Positions 38,772 to 48,866 of a stretch of DNA of 50,508 nt are shown here, in pieces (the first letter of the stretch is position 1; the number at the start of each line of letters is the position of its first letter). The notes beneath the pieces are model-generated. The model searched no databases. It saw only the letters and a program-made list of their open reading frames with translations, and was not told the DNA's origin. Origin of the DNA: a virus. The position numbers were made by a program, and so were the translations under genes. The stretch is taken from positions 1 through 50,508 of IMG/VR virus record IMGVR_UViG_3300013117_000343. One strand, 5' to 3'.

Positions 38772-39530
38772 ATGGCTCTTGGAGATGGTAGTGGGTGGGA
38801 CAATACAACTCCCACAGACGCTACAGTAGCGACAAGTATTGATGATTATAATAGAGACCTTAGGATTGGGGTTCAGGGTAGGATGAACTTGGAACATGAG
38901 TGGCCTGCAAGTCAAAGTGCCACTAGTGAAGGTGGTAGGCATAAGTTTATCACTTTCATTGACGACACTAAACCCACTCTCTCTGGAACTCAGGTTGCTG
39001 GGATTTATTCCAAGACCGATAACCTCTTCTTTGAGAAGAGTGCTGGGACTGAGGTTCAGATAGTAGCGGGAACAGCTGTGGGTGATGGTAAGATACTGAT
39101 GAGTGCTACCGATACCAGTGCGGGATATTTAATAGATAAGGTTGACGGAGCCACTATCACTGCAAGCGGCACAAACCTACAGTCTATGGTAGTTAAAACC
39201 ACTGCCTATGACAGCGGCTGGTTTGCAGTAACTAAAGGGACTGCAGTTACTAAAACTCATGGTCTTGGGACTATCAAGTTGGTGACTTCTCTCTTCTACT
39301 CCCCAGACTCAAGTGGAACTACCTTTGTTGCGGTTGTGGGGCAGGTAGGTCAACATGAGGGTGCAACACAAGATAGTATGGGAGGTCTGGTAGACAATAT
39401 ATCAACGACTACTCTTAGAGCAGTCCCAGCCGATGCAAGTGTTGTCGTCGGTAGTCAAAGTGGAGCAGGTAGTTGGTTCTATAAAACCAATAATGGTTAT
39501 TATCGTGTGGTAGCATTAGCATTAGTATAA
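38772..39530 (+). CDS. Tail/fibre-associated protein, 252 aa
   Basis: Starts MALGDGSGWDNTTPTDATVA with AGGAGG. The N-terminal 70 residues (DDYNRDLRIGVQGRMNLEHE) occur in many phage fibre or appendage proteins as a virion-attachment segment; the rest is beta-rich with a compact end domain (TKTHGLGTIKLVTSLFYSPD). Probably a second short fibre or tail-tip protein. Confidence 0.65.
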   Translation: MALGDGSGWDNTTPTDATVATSIDDYNRDLRIGVQGRMNLEHEWPASQSATSEGGRHKFITFIDDTKPTLSGTQVAGIYSKTDNLFFEKSAGTEVQIVAGTAVGDGKILMSATDTSAGYLIDKVDGATITASGTNLQSMVVKTTAYDSGWFAVTKGTAVTKTHGLGTIKLVTSLFYSPDSSGTTFVAVVGQVGQHEGATQDSMGGLVDNISTTTLRAVPADASVVVGSQSGAGSWFYKTNNGYYRVVALALV

Positions 39531-39539
39531 GGAGACATT

Positions 39540-41795
39540 ATGCCTTGGTCTCACGTTTACTCTCCAACTAAAGGAATGGTAACAAATATAGCCCCTACCC
39601 TCCTACCCAAAGAAGCCAGTCCCTATATTAAGGGTTGCTACCTCAAGCATGGAGAGGTAGTTAGTGACTTCGGCTATGTAGACTTTCCAATCCCCTCTGC
39701 TACCCAAACTAACCAACTTAATGGGACTGTTATGCTAATTGACCAGTTTTACAAAGAGGATGGAACCTCCTCTCTTTTAGCTTTCACCACGACTAACGTT
39801 TACAAATATAACACTACCACTGAGACTTGGGATGTGGTTACTCAAGGAATTGAGATAGATGACTGTGAGGCTGCTTGGGATGCTAAAGCTAATGTTACTT
39901 CCACTAGGGATAGTGCTGTTAAACTTAGGGACACCTATAGTGCTAAGCATGTGATTGCGGCTGGGTTCACCACAGGAATTGTTAGTAGTGAGGATGACCT
40001 CCAAAATACTGATATTAGTGCTGCTACTAACACTCACTTATCTTATTGGATTAGGGCAACTGCAGCTGTAGCGGCAGAGGTCTTCTCAATTAGACTTGAT
40101 GAACAGGCGGCGTGTGCAGCTGGTGCAACATACGCTGACTATTATGTTCCAGCTCTCGTAGCTGATGAGTGGCAGCATGTAGTAGTAGACATATCAGCTC
40201 CAGATGATGATGATGGGGGGACTTACCCTGATGACCTTGACGCCCTAGCGAGTGTAGGCTTAATAGCTAATAGTGACCCAGGGGCAGTAACAATCTATAT
40301 AGATGATATGAGAACAGTAAAGGCCTTCACTGGAGATGGGGATAATAAGTTTAGCACTACTGCTATGAGCAATACCTTTATGGTAACTAATGGGATAGAC
40401 CAACCTCAAAAATATACGGGTTCTGGGTTATTCGCAGACTTGACCACCACACTGGCGGCTGGAGCTATTACCACCTCCGAGGTAATATTAACTGCCAAAG
40501 ACCATGTGGTGCTCTTCAACAATACTGAGAATGGGGCGGATGCTCCCCTAAGGGCAACCTGGTCAAATATAGGCAGAATAGAGGATTACGTTGGAGGCAC
40601 TGCAGGCTACCAAGACCTAACCGATGATGAGAGCTGGGTAATAGCAGCAGAGCAATTAAGTGAGAATGCGTGGGCAATATATAAAGAGAGGTCTATAGTT
40701 TTGATGGTTTGGGTAGGTGGAGCTACCCCTTTTAGGTTTATGACAATGGTCACTGGGACTGGGGCTTTAAGTAAGGATGCAATAGTTGATGTTGGTGGAG
40801 AGCATATGGTCTTAGGCCCTGATGTTACATTTGCTTACAAGGGCACTGGGGAAATAGAAATATTAGATGACCCAGTTAAGAGAACTATGTATGATAGGCT
40901 GAGCAGGGAGTATGCTGGTAGGAGCTTCATAATATATGTCGAGGAAGATGATGAGCTTCAAGTTTGGATACCCACTATACCAACGTCTTCAAGCTCTGGT
41001 TCAATTACGGAGTTCGCTGACGGTGGTGGAGGTCAAGTTACTGTTACTTCGGCAGCCCACGGCCTCTCCAACGATGATAGGGTTATAATCACTGAAACTG
41101 TTAACTATAATGGGGAGTATACAATAGCGGGCGTAGCCACCAATACCTTTGAGATTACTGCAACCTGGGCAGTTGATGATGCCACTGGAACTTGGAGAGT
41201 AACTCAAGGCTACCCCAATGAAGTTTGGTGTTATGATGTAGTGAGGGAAGTTTGGTATAGGAAGAGTAGGAGCATGACAGGCTATGGCTTTTACCAAGCT
41301 GCCAGCTCCCTAACCATAGGGGAACTAACTGGGAACATTGGTGAGCAGGACTGGCGCTTTGGGGATATGTTGACTAAGGCTTATGCCCCAATTACTTTAG
41401 TTGGGGACAATGATGGTAAGGTTTATCAATTAAGTAAAACTACTCTCAACAACGATGGGACTGCTATAACTAATGAGTTTCAGACCCCTGACTTTGTTCT
41501 CCCTGGAACTGAAGATTATATGAACTATTATATGAGAGTTCCCCAACTAATATTTGAAGCTAAAGGTCAAAGTGTGACTACCACTTGGTCTGGGGATGGA
41601 GGGAACACTTGGCATGCTACTGAGGGTGGAGGAGGGAACACCTCTGCTCTAACCAGTGATTATAAGATTTACCAACAAGACTTTGATACAAGTGTTAGAA
41701 AGATTAGGTTTAAGTTCTTAAATAATACTGCGAGTAGTGGATTTTATTTAAGATATTATGGGTTTTATTGGAGAGAGAAGAGTGGGAGGTTATAA
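39540..41795 (+). CDS. Tail nozzle-like (tubular tail protein B-type) protein
   Basis: A 751-residue protein. [20 protein letters not shown] at the start, [20 protein letters not shown] and [15 protein letters not shown] in the middle are typical of podovirus nozzle proteins (T7 gp12-like, beta-propeller). Two insertions stand out: residues ~105-260, a carbohydrate-binding-like jelly roll ([28 protein letters not shown]), and residues ~485-550, a small beta module ([16 protein letters not shown]). It would close the tail and may touch host glycans. Confidence 0.72.
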   Translation: MPWSHVYSPTKGMVTNIAPTLLPKEASPYIKGCYLKHGEVVSDFGYVDFPIPSATQTNQLNGTVMLIDQFYKEDGTSSLLAFTTTNVYKYNTTTETWDVVTQGIEIDDCEAAWDAKANVTSTRDSAVKLRDTYSAKHVIAAGFTTGIVSSEDDLQNTDISAATNTHLSYWIRATAAVAAEVFSIRLDEQAACAAGATYADYYVPALVADEWQHVVVDISAPDDDDGGTYPDDLDALASVGLIANSDPGAVTIYIDDMRTVKAFTGDGDNKFSTTAMSNTFMVTNGIDQPQKYTGSGLFADLTTTLAAGAITTSEVILTAKDHVVLFNNTENGADAPLRATWSNIGRIEDYVGGTAGYQDLTDDESWVIAAEQLSENAWAIYKERSIVLMVWVGGATPFRFMTMVTGTGALSKDAIVDVGGEHMVLGPDVTFAYKGTGEIEILDDPVKRTMYDRLSREYAGRSFIIYVEEDDELQVWIPTIPTSSSSGSITEFADGGGGQVTVTSAAHGLSNDDRVIITETVNYNGEYTIAGVATNTFEITATWAVDDATGTWRVTQGYPNEVWCYDVVREVWYRKSRSMTGYGFYQAASSLTIGELTGNIGEQDWRFGDMLTKAYAPITLVGDNDGKVYQLSKTTLNNDGTAITNEFQTPDFVLPGTEDYMNYYMRVPQLIFEAKGQSVTTTWSGDGGNTWHATEGGGGNTSALTSDYKIYQQDFDTSVRKIRFKFLNNTASSGFYLRYYGFYWREKSGRL

Positions 41796-42241
41796 TGCCA
41801 GAGGTTGAACATGGTTCTGTAGACTTATCTGGTGGTGTAATTGGTAATTTGCCGGTTGGTAACCTAAATGGTGGAGCTAGTGCTTCATCTTCTACATATT
41901 GGAGGGGTGATGCTACTTGGGTTACTCCTACGGATACATCTGTAACATTGGGAGCATGGGTTGCAAGGAATAATGATACAGTTTACCAAGCTGCTACTGA
42001 TGGATTTGTATTAGCGTTTACTACAGATGATAGTGACAATGAATGGATAAGATGTTGGTCTGATGGTGATAATCCACCTACAACATTAAGGCATCAATCG
42101 GGAAGTAATACATTTGAGTCTGCTAATGGTGCAGGGTGTTGTGTGCCAGTTAAGAAAGATGATTATTATAAGGTTAGAGGAGCAGATTATGGTGATAATA
42201 ATCTTGGAACAACAACAGTTTATTGGATACCATTGAGTTAG
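41795..42241 (+). CDS. Structural protein, 148 aa
   Basis: The ATG overlaps the previous TAA (TAATG) and follows [26 protein letters not shown] and [20 protein letters not shown] are phage fibre-like segments; the end ([18 protein letters not shown]) is beta. Probably a fibre tip or knob. Confidence 0.62.
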   Translation: MPEVEHGSVDLSGGVIGNLPVGNLNGGASASSSTYWRGDATWVTPTDTSVTLGAWVARNNDTVYQAATDGFVLAFTTDDSDNEWIRCWSDGDNPPTTLRHQSGSNTFESANGAGCCVPVKKDDYYKVRGADYGDNNLGTTTVYWIPLS

Positions 42242-42249
42242 GAGGTTTT

Positions 42250-42522
42250 ATGTTTGAAGTTAAAACAGGCTATGGTTATTTTAAGGATTTAAAAGAACAT
42301 ATAATAACTAAAGCTGAGCTTCCCTTAGGTAGACATCCAATTAAGGATGGTTACACCTATGTTGAAGTAGATGATAAAAATGCTTTGGCTAGTATAAAAG
42401 TTTATAAAAGGCCACTATCTGCAAAGGAAGTTAGGGAGCAAAAAATAGTGCGTGAAATGGGTAAGATTACAAGAGCTACTGCTATTCAGAGCTTATTAGA
42501 TAAGGGAGAAATAGATGCTTGA
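42250..42522 (+). CDS. Hypothetical 90-aa protein
   Basis: Start ATG 42250, behind AGGAGG. Begins MFEVKTGYGYFKDLKEHIIT, beta/alpha, with a Lys/Arg-rich helical end. Located after fibre-like genes, so possibly a small tail or assembly protein. Confidence 0.55.
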   Translation: MFEVKTGYGYFKDLKEHIITKAELPLGRHPIKDGYTYVEVDDKNALASIKVYKRPLSAKEVREQKIVREMGKITRATAIQSLLDKGEIDA

Positions 42523-42943
42523 TAAAGAACTAGCCTTAATCTTAATAGTAACAATCTCCACCCTCCTCTGGGCTCTTGGAGGAAAGTATTGGAAAGGGTT
42601 TAGGAGGATAGTCCTCCCAATCCTAATTAGTTTTGTTGGGTTAAGTTTGGGATTAGCGGTTGGGAAGTTAGTCCTCTATTCCCTAATCCATTGGGGGGTA
42701 ACATCTCTACCTTATGGTGAAAAAACCCCATACTGGGTGAAATCCCTTGTTGGGTGCTCCTATGTTGCCCCAAGTTTAATATTTGGTTTTACTCTTTGGC
42801 AAGTGATATTGCCTACAGCGTTCATAGTAACCTTTATTTTAAGTAACTGGAAGCCCACTTCCAAAGACTTCACTTGGAAGGCTTGTGAACTCTCAGTCGG
42901 CTTTCTTAAGGGTATGACAGATGGAATAGTAATGATATTTTAA
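42515..42943 (+). CDS. Multi-pass membrane protein, holin candidate
   Basis: A 142-residue protein with three or four hydrophobic helices (ELALILIVTISTLLWAL, VLPILISFVGLSLGLAVGKL, LIFGFTLWQVILPTAFIVTF). No family recognised. A holin is the simplest explanation given the late-operon position, though the helices are longer than in most holins. Overlaps the previous gene by 8 bases. Confidence 0.58.
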   Translation: MLDKELALILIVTISTLLWALGGKYWKGFRRIVLPILISFVGLSLGLAVGKLVLYSLIHWGVTSLPYGEKTPYWVKSLVGCSYVAPSLIFGFTLWQVILPTAFIVTFILSNWKPTSKDFTWKACELSVGFLKGMTDGIVMIF

Positions 42944-42952
42944 GGAGAAATT

Positions 42953-43285
42953 ATGCCAGAGTTTAAAAAGATTCAATCAGGGATGTTCGACGTCCCTTAT
43001 GGAGTAGCCAGTGCGGATATAACTACAGGTCTCACGGTGGTAGCCACCACTGGTGGTAACTACCATGGATGCTCCCTGATAGCGGGAGCAACAGCCAAGG
43101 CGACAATTTACATCTATGATAACGCCTCAACTACCAGTGGAAACAAACTGGACATGTTTGTGGTGAAAACTGGGGGAGATGTTTGGATAGATAGGTTTAT
43201 CCCAGTTATTGCTAAAAATGGGATTAGTGTGAGTTTAACGGGAGTTGGGAGTGAGGGGGTAGTTTTCTTTTCGCCTAAAGGATAG
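42953..43285 (+). CDS. Structural protein, 110 aa
   Basis: Begins MPEFKKIQSGMFDVPYGVAS; beta-rich (GGNYHGCSLIAGATAKATIY), similar in style to proteins at 34834 and 35189, perhaps paralogues. AAGGAG precedes the ATG. Confidence 0.6.
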   Translation: MPEFKKIQSGMFDVPYGVASADITTGLTVVATTGGNYHGCSLIAGATAKATIYIYDNASTTSGNKLDMFVVKTGGDVWIDRFIPVIAKNGISVSLTGVGSEGVVFFSPKG

Positions 43286-43293
43286 GAGGAATT

Positions 43294-44082
43294 ATGATTA
43301 ACAAACTTAAATGGTTATGGAAGAATAGGGCTAGATGGGTGGGTAATGAAGGAGGCTTTTGGCAATTCTTAGCCAACCCAGCATTTTGGAAAGGTGTAAG
43401 TCAGGTTGGTAGCACCTACCTTGCTTATAAAAGTAGTAAAGATAAGGGGGGAGGTGGAGGTGGAGGAGAACAAATCGTAAGTAAGGAGTTTCAAGACCCT
43501 CTTAAACATCATGTGGCTACACCTATGGCTAGGTTTCTTGGTGAGGGTATAGGAAGAGGCCTTCCAAAATATGAGGGGGAGATGTATGAGCCTCTTGACC
43601 CTTATACTAAAAGTAGGTACTCAGAGTTTATGAAACTCGACCCTGGAGAATGGTTTGAGGAAGCTGTAGGGGGACCTGAGACTAAAAGGTTTAAAGAGGA
43701 GCTACTTCCTGAGATTAGGGAGGGTTACGCTGGAAGTCTTAGAGGAAGTGGAAGGTTTAGGGCGGAGGAAGCGGGGATAGGTAGGTTTAGTGAATATCTT
43801 GCTGGAGAGAGGGCTAGGCAAATTCCCGAGATTTCTAAAGCACAGTTTGGGATGGGAATGAGTAGGGCTGCTTATGAAAGTGTTGGAAAAGAAATTAAAT
43901 ATAAAAAGTGGTTGAGCGAACTTCCTGAGTATAATCCAATATTGGATAAGGCTATGGCTTTCCTTGCAGGACCAACTGGAAGAGATGTGGCTGTGGCAAC
44001 TGACCCAGGACAAAAATCACCTTGGGGGGATTTACTTAAGATGGGGATGGAAATATTTCAGCAGTGGCAGACCAAAAAGTAA
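43294..44082 (+). CDS. Internal/ejection protein, 262 aa (putative)
   Basis: A Trp- and Gly-rich start with amphipathic helix (WQFLANPAFWKGVSQVGSTY), a poly-Gly linker near residues 52-58, then a helical, charged body (RYSEFMKLDPGEWFEEAVGG). This arrangement is typical of small internal virion proteins ejected before DNA. AGGAGG before the ATG. Confidence 0.6.
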   Translation: MINKLKWLWKNRARWVGNEGGFWQFLANPAFWKGVSQVGSTYLAYKSSKDKGGGGGGGEQIVSKEFQDPLKHHVATPMARFLGEGIGRGLPKYEGEMYEPLDPYTKSRYSEFMKLDPGEWFEEAVGGPETKRFKEELLPEIREGYAGSLRGSGRFRAEEAGIGRFSEYLAGERARQIPEISKAQFGMGMSRAAYESVGKEIKYKKWLSELPEYNPILDKAMAFLAGPTGRDVAVATDPGQKSPWGDLLKMGMEIFQQWQTKK

Positions 44083-44100
44083 ACTGTATAAGGAGGTTTT

Positions 44101-44673
44101 ATGGCTATAATAAACTTAGGTCAAATAGGAGAGCAGCGGGAAAGTTGGGCTAAACCTTTAGCTGATAGGGAGAGTAAGTATACTGATGCTCTTATTAAAG
44201 CCAAAGCAACAGAGGCTGAGGCTGAGAGTAAGAGGAAGGATGAGAGTAGAGCTTATATTAAACAAGCTTACAAGAACTACTGGAAGAAGAGTGAGACAGA
44301 GAGAGGTCTCTTTGATAATACTCCAGAGGGTAAGGAGTTTCATAAACTTGCTAAAAAACATATTGATGAGTGGTATGATAAAGAGGGGAAACCCATTAGG
44401 TATCCTATAGAGAATGAACCTACCCCTGAGGAGGAGAATGCAGCTAAACTTGCACTTGAGAGGGCTAAAAGAGGTCTAGACCCATCACCAGAAGGAGCAG
44501 CTGCTATTATCAAAGTTATTCAAAATGGTATAATGGACCAAACTATAGAAGAGGCTGAGGGTGCGCAGGCAATCAAATACTATATGCAATTCATCCAGAG
44601 CCGATTTACTGGCGGCTTGGGTGGGGGAGCAGGAGCAGACACTCAAGACCCACTAAACCTAATGGGAAGATAA
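44101..44673 (+). CDS. Internal/helical virion protein, 190 aa (putative)
   Basis: Highly charged and helical (KATEAEAESKRKDESRAYIK, YWKKSETERGLFDNTPEGKE) with a Gly-rich tail. Stands between two putative ejection proteins; stop and next start overlap (TAATG). Confidence 0.58.
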   Translation: MAIINLGQIGEQRESWAKPLADRESKYTDALIKAKATEAEAESKRKDESRAYIKQAYKNYWKKSETERGLFDNTPEGKEFHKLAKKHIDEWYDKEGKPIRYPIENEPTPEEENAAKLALERAKRGLDPSPEGAAAIIKVIQNGIMDQTIEEAEGAQAIKYYMQFIQSRFTGGLGGGAGADTQDPLNLMGR

Positions 44674-47600
44674 TGGCAATAGCTGAAATGCAAAAACTGA
44701 AGGAGAAGTATCCTCAGTACAAAGATATACCTGATGAGAGGCTACTTCAACATGTGGTTAAGAGATACCCAGTTTATGCTCCAATTGCTGAGAGGGAGTT
44801 CGGTGCAATTAAGGAGAGGAAAGAGACTCTTCTTGAGAGGCATAAGAGGGGGAGAAGGATTATAGGGGAGAGGGCAAAGAAGTTTGGAGAGTTCATGGGT
44901 GAGAGAATAGAACCTCAGATTGAGGGTCAATTTGAAGCGGGGTATAAACCTCAGAGATGGGAGTATTGGGTTAAGAATGCCGCAACAGCGGCGGTGTTGA
45001 CTCATATGGGTATTGAGGCTGGGAAAATAATTCTCTCAGCTCCACAGACTCAGTTAGCTCTCTCAAGGTTAGCCTCTAAACCTGAATTGCAAAAAATTCC
45101 CAAAGATAAGATGTTTAGTGCTATGCAGAAGATTACCTCTGGGGTTGGGAAATTGACAGCGGAGGAGAGTGCTATTTGGGGTAGAGTTGAGAAGAGTATG
45201 GAGAGGTTGGCAGGGGCTTATAAGGTTGGGGGAATTAAGACAGCCACTCCCAGGTTTGGGTTTGGTTGGTTGGCTAAGGCTCTTAAAATGACAGCTACTA
45301 AGCCATTTACCTTACCTAGGGCTAGGATACCTAAGGAAGTGGGGAAGCCTATTGAGCCTGAGAGGATGCCTAAGACTGAGATTGGGAAGGCTTTGAGGAC
45401 TCAATTTTTAGCTAAGGAGAAAGTTCCCCTACATCCAGCGGCTGAGGGGAGGGCGGCTCTTGCTAAGATTAAAGCTATGGTTGAACCCCCAATTAAGGAT
45501 GTAAAAGCGTTGAAGGCAGTAAGAACACAGGAAATAGCTAAACTTAAAAAGACCAAGTTCCCTATCAAAGCTACCTTCATGGATGAGGAAGTTAAGGTAA
45601 TGGGAGCCGCTGATGACTTTGAGCCATACAAAACTGCGGCTAAGGGTAGGAGGGATGTAACTCAACTCATGGTTCAAAGACCTGATGGGACTAAATCTAT
45701 TATGATGGCATCCCATCTTAAAGTAAAGGGTAAACCCCTTATTACACCCACTCCCAAAGCTATATTGAAAAAGTTGCCTACTTTCAAGGATATGATAACT
45801 AAGAAGCCTCCCGTAATTTCAAAAGTTGAAGTTACAAAGCCTCCCAAGAAGGTATCTGATTATGTAAACATGTATTTGCAAAAACAAGGTGTCCCTAGTG
45901 TTTCTGATGTTAAGGATATGTCTTTGGAGCAACTAAGGTCAGAGAAGAAGCGATTGATGAAACTATCTTTTATGCCCCTTAGAGATGTAGGGGCAACTTG
46001 GTTGGCTAAAGCAATGGGTGGAGATATAGATAAAGCAGGTCAAGTAGATTTAGGGATAAGCAAAACTCTCAATAACATTACGAATTATATAGAAGCTAGG
46101 ATTGAGAAGCCCAAGCCGCCAGCTGAAATTAAGGTTAAGTTTAAACCAGGCACCCATAGCGTGGAATATCAGACACCAGCTGGTGCTCGTTCAACCCTTA
46201 TGTCAGCTGATGAGTTAGAGATTATTAAAACTCAATTAGCCGCTGGACAAGTTCCTAAAGACTTCTCAGGAATTCCCATAGTAAGAATACTAGATACCTT
46301 TGGGGTCAAAGGTGAAGCAGGTTTTGCTAGCGTGGAAGCCTTAGGAGAATTCGAAGACCTAATGACTAATATCACAGGTAAAGGTGAAGAAGTCTCCAGT
46401 AAATTTAAAAGCTTTGCTAAGAAGATAGGCACCCCTTTCTTTATAGGTCAAAAATACCCAGCATTCAAACCCGTATACTCCGCTGTCCAAAATGGTATAG
46501 ATTATAAGCATGAACTCTTCTACGGAGGCCAAGCTATAATTCAACTTAAGAAGTTGGCTAAACTCCCAGTAGAGTCTCAAGAGAAGGTAGTAAATATAAT
46601 CAAACTTGGTAATAGTGTGGCAGTTCGAAGATGGTATAATAAGGGTGAGTTAAAGGTTAAGTTTGGTTTTAATGATGCCGAGATAGATGCTTATGAAAGA
46701 GTTAGAAGACTTTACAAATACTCTACCAATATGGAAATTAAGACTCGTAAGATGTTTATGGAGTATGATAAGATGACTCCAGATAAACAAAGAATAGCAG
46801 ATGAGGCCTTAGCACTAGCAGTGAATAAGTTGGGAGGCTATGTTTCTCAAACTCGAGCAGGTGGGAATTGGGCTGTATTTGCTCCTCCATCTGAAGGGGA
46901 GAGTATAGCATCATTTTTCAACCTCTACAAGAATAAATCTGACGCTGTTAATGCGGCTAAGTTAATCCCAAACTCCAAGGTCTACCTAAGAGATGAGGCA
47001 GTTAAGAGAGGTATTTACAGGCATCTTACTCTTGCTGATTTAGAGAACTTAGTTGAGGCCTCTGACGTAGATGTCAGGTCCTCAGACATAGAAGCTCTCC
47101 GAAATGAACTTAGAAAGAGAACTTTCAGTGCTCACTGGATTAAAAGAAAGGATGTCCCAGGTTACGATTGGACTTGGGAGAATGTCCTCGAAAGCTCAGT
47201 TGACTACCTCGAAGGAGCCGCCAATAAGTTATCTAAAATAACTGGTCGTCAAGGAGCTGAAGCCGCATTTAGGGAGAACGTTGAGGGTATGAGCCCAGAA
47301 CTTAGAGCCTACGCCCGTGACTTTATAGACCTAGCCCACGACACGGGTCAGATAGGTTGGAAGTGGATAGCGAGGATGGCCTACACTTGGAGGTTAGCAT
47401 TTGATATGTCCTTCTTATCTCAAAACCTAACCCAACCAATCCCAACCACCCTACCTCTACTTGGTAAATACTTTCCAAAAGCTCAACCAGAGAAGGTTCT
47501 CACTGACTCTTACAAACAAGCTCAACGATACTTTTTCCACTTATGGAAGGGAGAGTCCCACGGTCTCTCTTCTGAACTCTTAGGTTACCTAAACAAACTC

Positions 47601-48782
47601 CACCGTCAAGGAGTTCTTGGTGACCAGATGACACGCTTCCAACTTGCAGTTAGAGGTTTAACTAAAGCTGAATGGGAGAAGTGGGTAGGCTCCTTTGGTA
47701 GAGCATCCGAGTTTGTGAACCGAACCACCACTGCCATAGCAGCTTATAGAGCTGGGACTGAGACCCAAGGTTTAAAGGGAAGGGAAGCTTTGGTAGAATT
47801 TGGTAAGAACTTTGTGGGACAAACTCAATTCTTTTATGGTAAGCATAACCTTCCTCAATTGGTTAGTGGGGCAGGCGGCTGGAGGCCTCTCGCTAAAACA
47901 ATGTATATATTTATGCATTATGGAACGAGTTTCCTTCAGAGACTCAACGCTTCTATGCCTTGGAGAGGAGCCCCAGCTAGAGAGAGTGTAAGGGGTTTGG
48001 GATACCTATTATCCCTCGCTGGGGTTAAGGGTCTCCCATTTGCAGCTCTCCTTATGTTAGGTTATAGAATGCTTAAGGGTAGAACAGCTGAGAGTGATGC
48101 CCGTGATATGATGGATAAAGCTAATGTTCCAAAGAAAGTGCAGAGGATGATATTGGGTGGAGCCCCTAGTCTAATGGGAATAGATAGTAGTATGCTCTTA
48201 GGCGTGGGAGACATAGTTAGGGAAGACCTCTTCCGAGACCCCACTGCTATACTTGGCGCAACCTCCAGTTTTTTTAAGCAGGGGAAGAGGGCAGTTCAGA
48301 GAGCTAAAGATGGTGATGTTAAGGGAGCCCTTGCAGAGGCTAGCCCAGACGTTATTAGGAATATGTATAAGGCGGCTAGACAAGCTAGAGAGGGTATTAG
48401 GAATATTAAGAATGTCCTAATAGCAACCCCTTCTAAACTGGATAATGTTCTTAAATCTATGGGTTTTACAACCATTACTGAGAGTGAGGCCTACGCAGCT
48501 AAGAGAGCTAAAACAACTATTAGAGCTAGAGGAGCAACTGTTAGTTCAGATTGGCACAGACGCTATGCCTGGGCAGTATATAAGAAAGATGGACTTAAGA
48601 TGCAAAGGTTAAGACAAGAAAGGATTGAGCATAATAGGGAGGCCTCCAGAGAGGATAAGATAGTATTTAGTAGGCAATCAATAAGAAGTTGGATGCAAAA
48701 GTTTAAGGGGAGAGATGTATCAGTCCCTCGTAAGCTTAGAAAGAAGTATAAGCGAATAGAGGAATTATACGAAAGAGAGTAG
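44673..48782 (+). CDS. Large internal virion protein, 1369 aa
   Basis: The largest gene, at the 3' end of the structural operon, the usual place of giant podovirus ejection proteins. The N-terminal ~110 residues are basic; residues ~110-480 are linker-like and Lys/Pro-rich; the middle has a compact domain (LGGYVSQTRAGGNWAVFAPP) seen in large polyvalent phage proteins; the C-terminal third is helical and partly apolar (RLAFDMSFLSQNLTQPIPTT). No lysozyme-type catalytic motif was found. It likely forms part of an ejection channel. Contains one copy of the dispersed palindrome. Confidence 0.72.
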   Translation: MAIAEMQKLKEKYPQYKDIPDERLLQHVVKRYPVYAPIAEREFGAIKERKETLLERHKRGRRIIGERAKKFGEFMGERIEPQIEGQFEAGYKPQRWEYWVKNAATAAVLTHMGIEAGKIILSAPQTQLALSRLASKPELQKIPKDKMFSAMQKITSGVGKLTAEESAIWGRVEKSMERLAGAYKVGGIKTATPRFGFGWLAKALKMTATKPFTLPRARIPKEVGKPIEPERMPKTEIGKALRTQFLAKEKVPLHPAAEGRAALAKIKAMVEPPIKDVKALKAVRTQEIAKLKKTKFPIKATFMDEEVKVMGAADDFEPYKTAAKGRRDVTQLMVQRPDGTKSIMMASHLKVKGKPLITPTPKAILKKLPTFKDMITKKPPVISKVEVTKPPKKVSDYVNMYLQKQGVPSVSDVKDMSLEQLRSEKKRLMKLSFMPLRDVGATWLAKAMGGDIDKAGQVDLGISKTLNNITNYIEARIEKPKPPAEIKVKFKPGTHSVEYQTPAGARSTLMSADELEIIKTQLAAGQVPKDFSGIPIVRILDTFGVKGEAGFASVEALGEFEDLMTNITGKGEEVSSKFKSFAKKIGTPFFIGQKYPAFKPVYSAVQNGIDYKHELFYGGQAIIQLKKLAKLPVESQEKVVNIIKLGNSVAVRRWYNKGELKVKFGFNDAEIDAYERVRRLYKYSTNMEIKTRKMFMEYDKMTPDKQRIADEALALAVNKLGGYVSQTRAGGNWAVFAPPSEGESIASFFNLYKNKSDAVNAAKLIPNSKVYLRDEAVKRGIYRHLTLADLENLVEASDVDVRSSDIEALRNELRKRTFSAHWIKRKDVPGYDWTWENVLESSVDYLEGAANKLSKITGRQGAEAAFRENVEGMSPELRAYARDFIDLAHDTGQIGWKWIARMAYTWRLAFDMSFLSQNLTQPIPTTLPLLGKYFPKAQPEKVLTDSYKQAQRYFFHLWKGESHGLSSELLGYLNKLHRQGVLGDQMTRFQLAVRGLTKAEWEKWVGSFGRASEFVNRTTTAIAAYRAGTETQGLKGREALVEFGKNFVGQTQFFYGKHNLPQLVSGAGGWRPLAKTMYIFMHYGTSFLQRLNASMPWRGAPARESVRGLGYLLSLAGVKGLPFAALLMLGYRMLKGRTAESDARDMMDKANVPKKVQRMILGGAPSLMGIDSSMLLGVGDIVREDLFRDPTAILGATSSFFKQGKRAVQRAKDGDVKGALAEASPDVIRNMYKAARQAREGIRNIKNVLIATPSKLDNVLKSMGFTTITESEAYAAKRAKTTIRARGATVSSDWHRRYAWAVYKKDGLKMQRLRQERIEHNREASREDKIVFSRQSIRSWMQKFKGRDVSVPRKLRKKYKRIEELYERE
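45813..45835 (+). repeat. Dispersed 23-bp palindrome, intragenic copy 7
   Basis: GTAATTTCAA, 3 nt, TTGAAGTTAC inside the 1369-aa gene, one mismatch between the arms. The only full copy found within a coding sequence; here it encodes VISKVEVT. Confidence 0.6.
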
Positions 48783-48785
48783 GCG

Positions 48786-48866
48786 ATGGATGTTGAGAGG
48801 ATAGTATTAGGTTTAATAGTAATAGCATGGATATGCTTGGCAATTAAAGCTTGGAGAAACTTATGA
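48786..48866 (+). CDS. Membrane micro-protein, 26 aa
   Basis: Begins MDVERIVLGL and is almost one membrane helix (IVLGLIVIAWICLAIKAW). Its TGA overlaps the ATG of the ATP-grasp gene (ATGA). Could be a small holin-type peptide or an anchor. Confidence 0.55.
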   Translation: MDVERIVLGLIVIAWICLAIKAWRNL

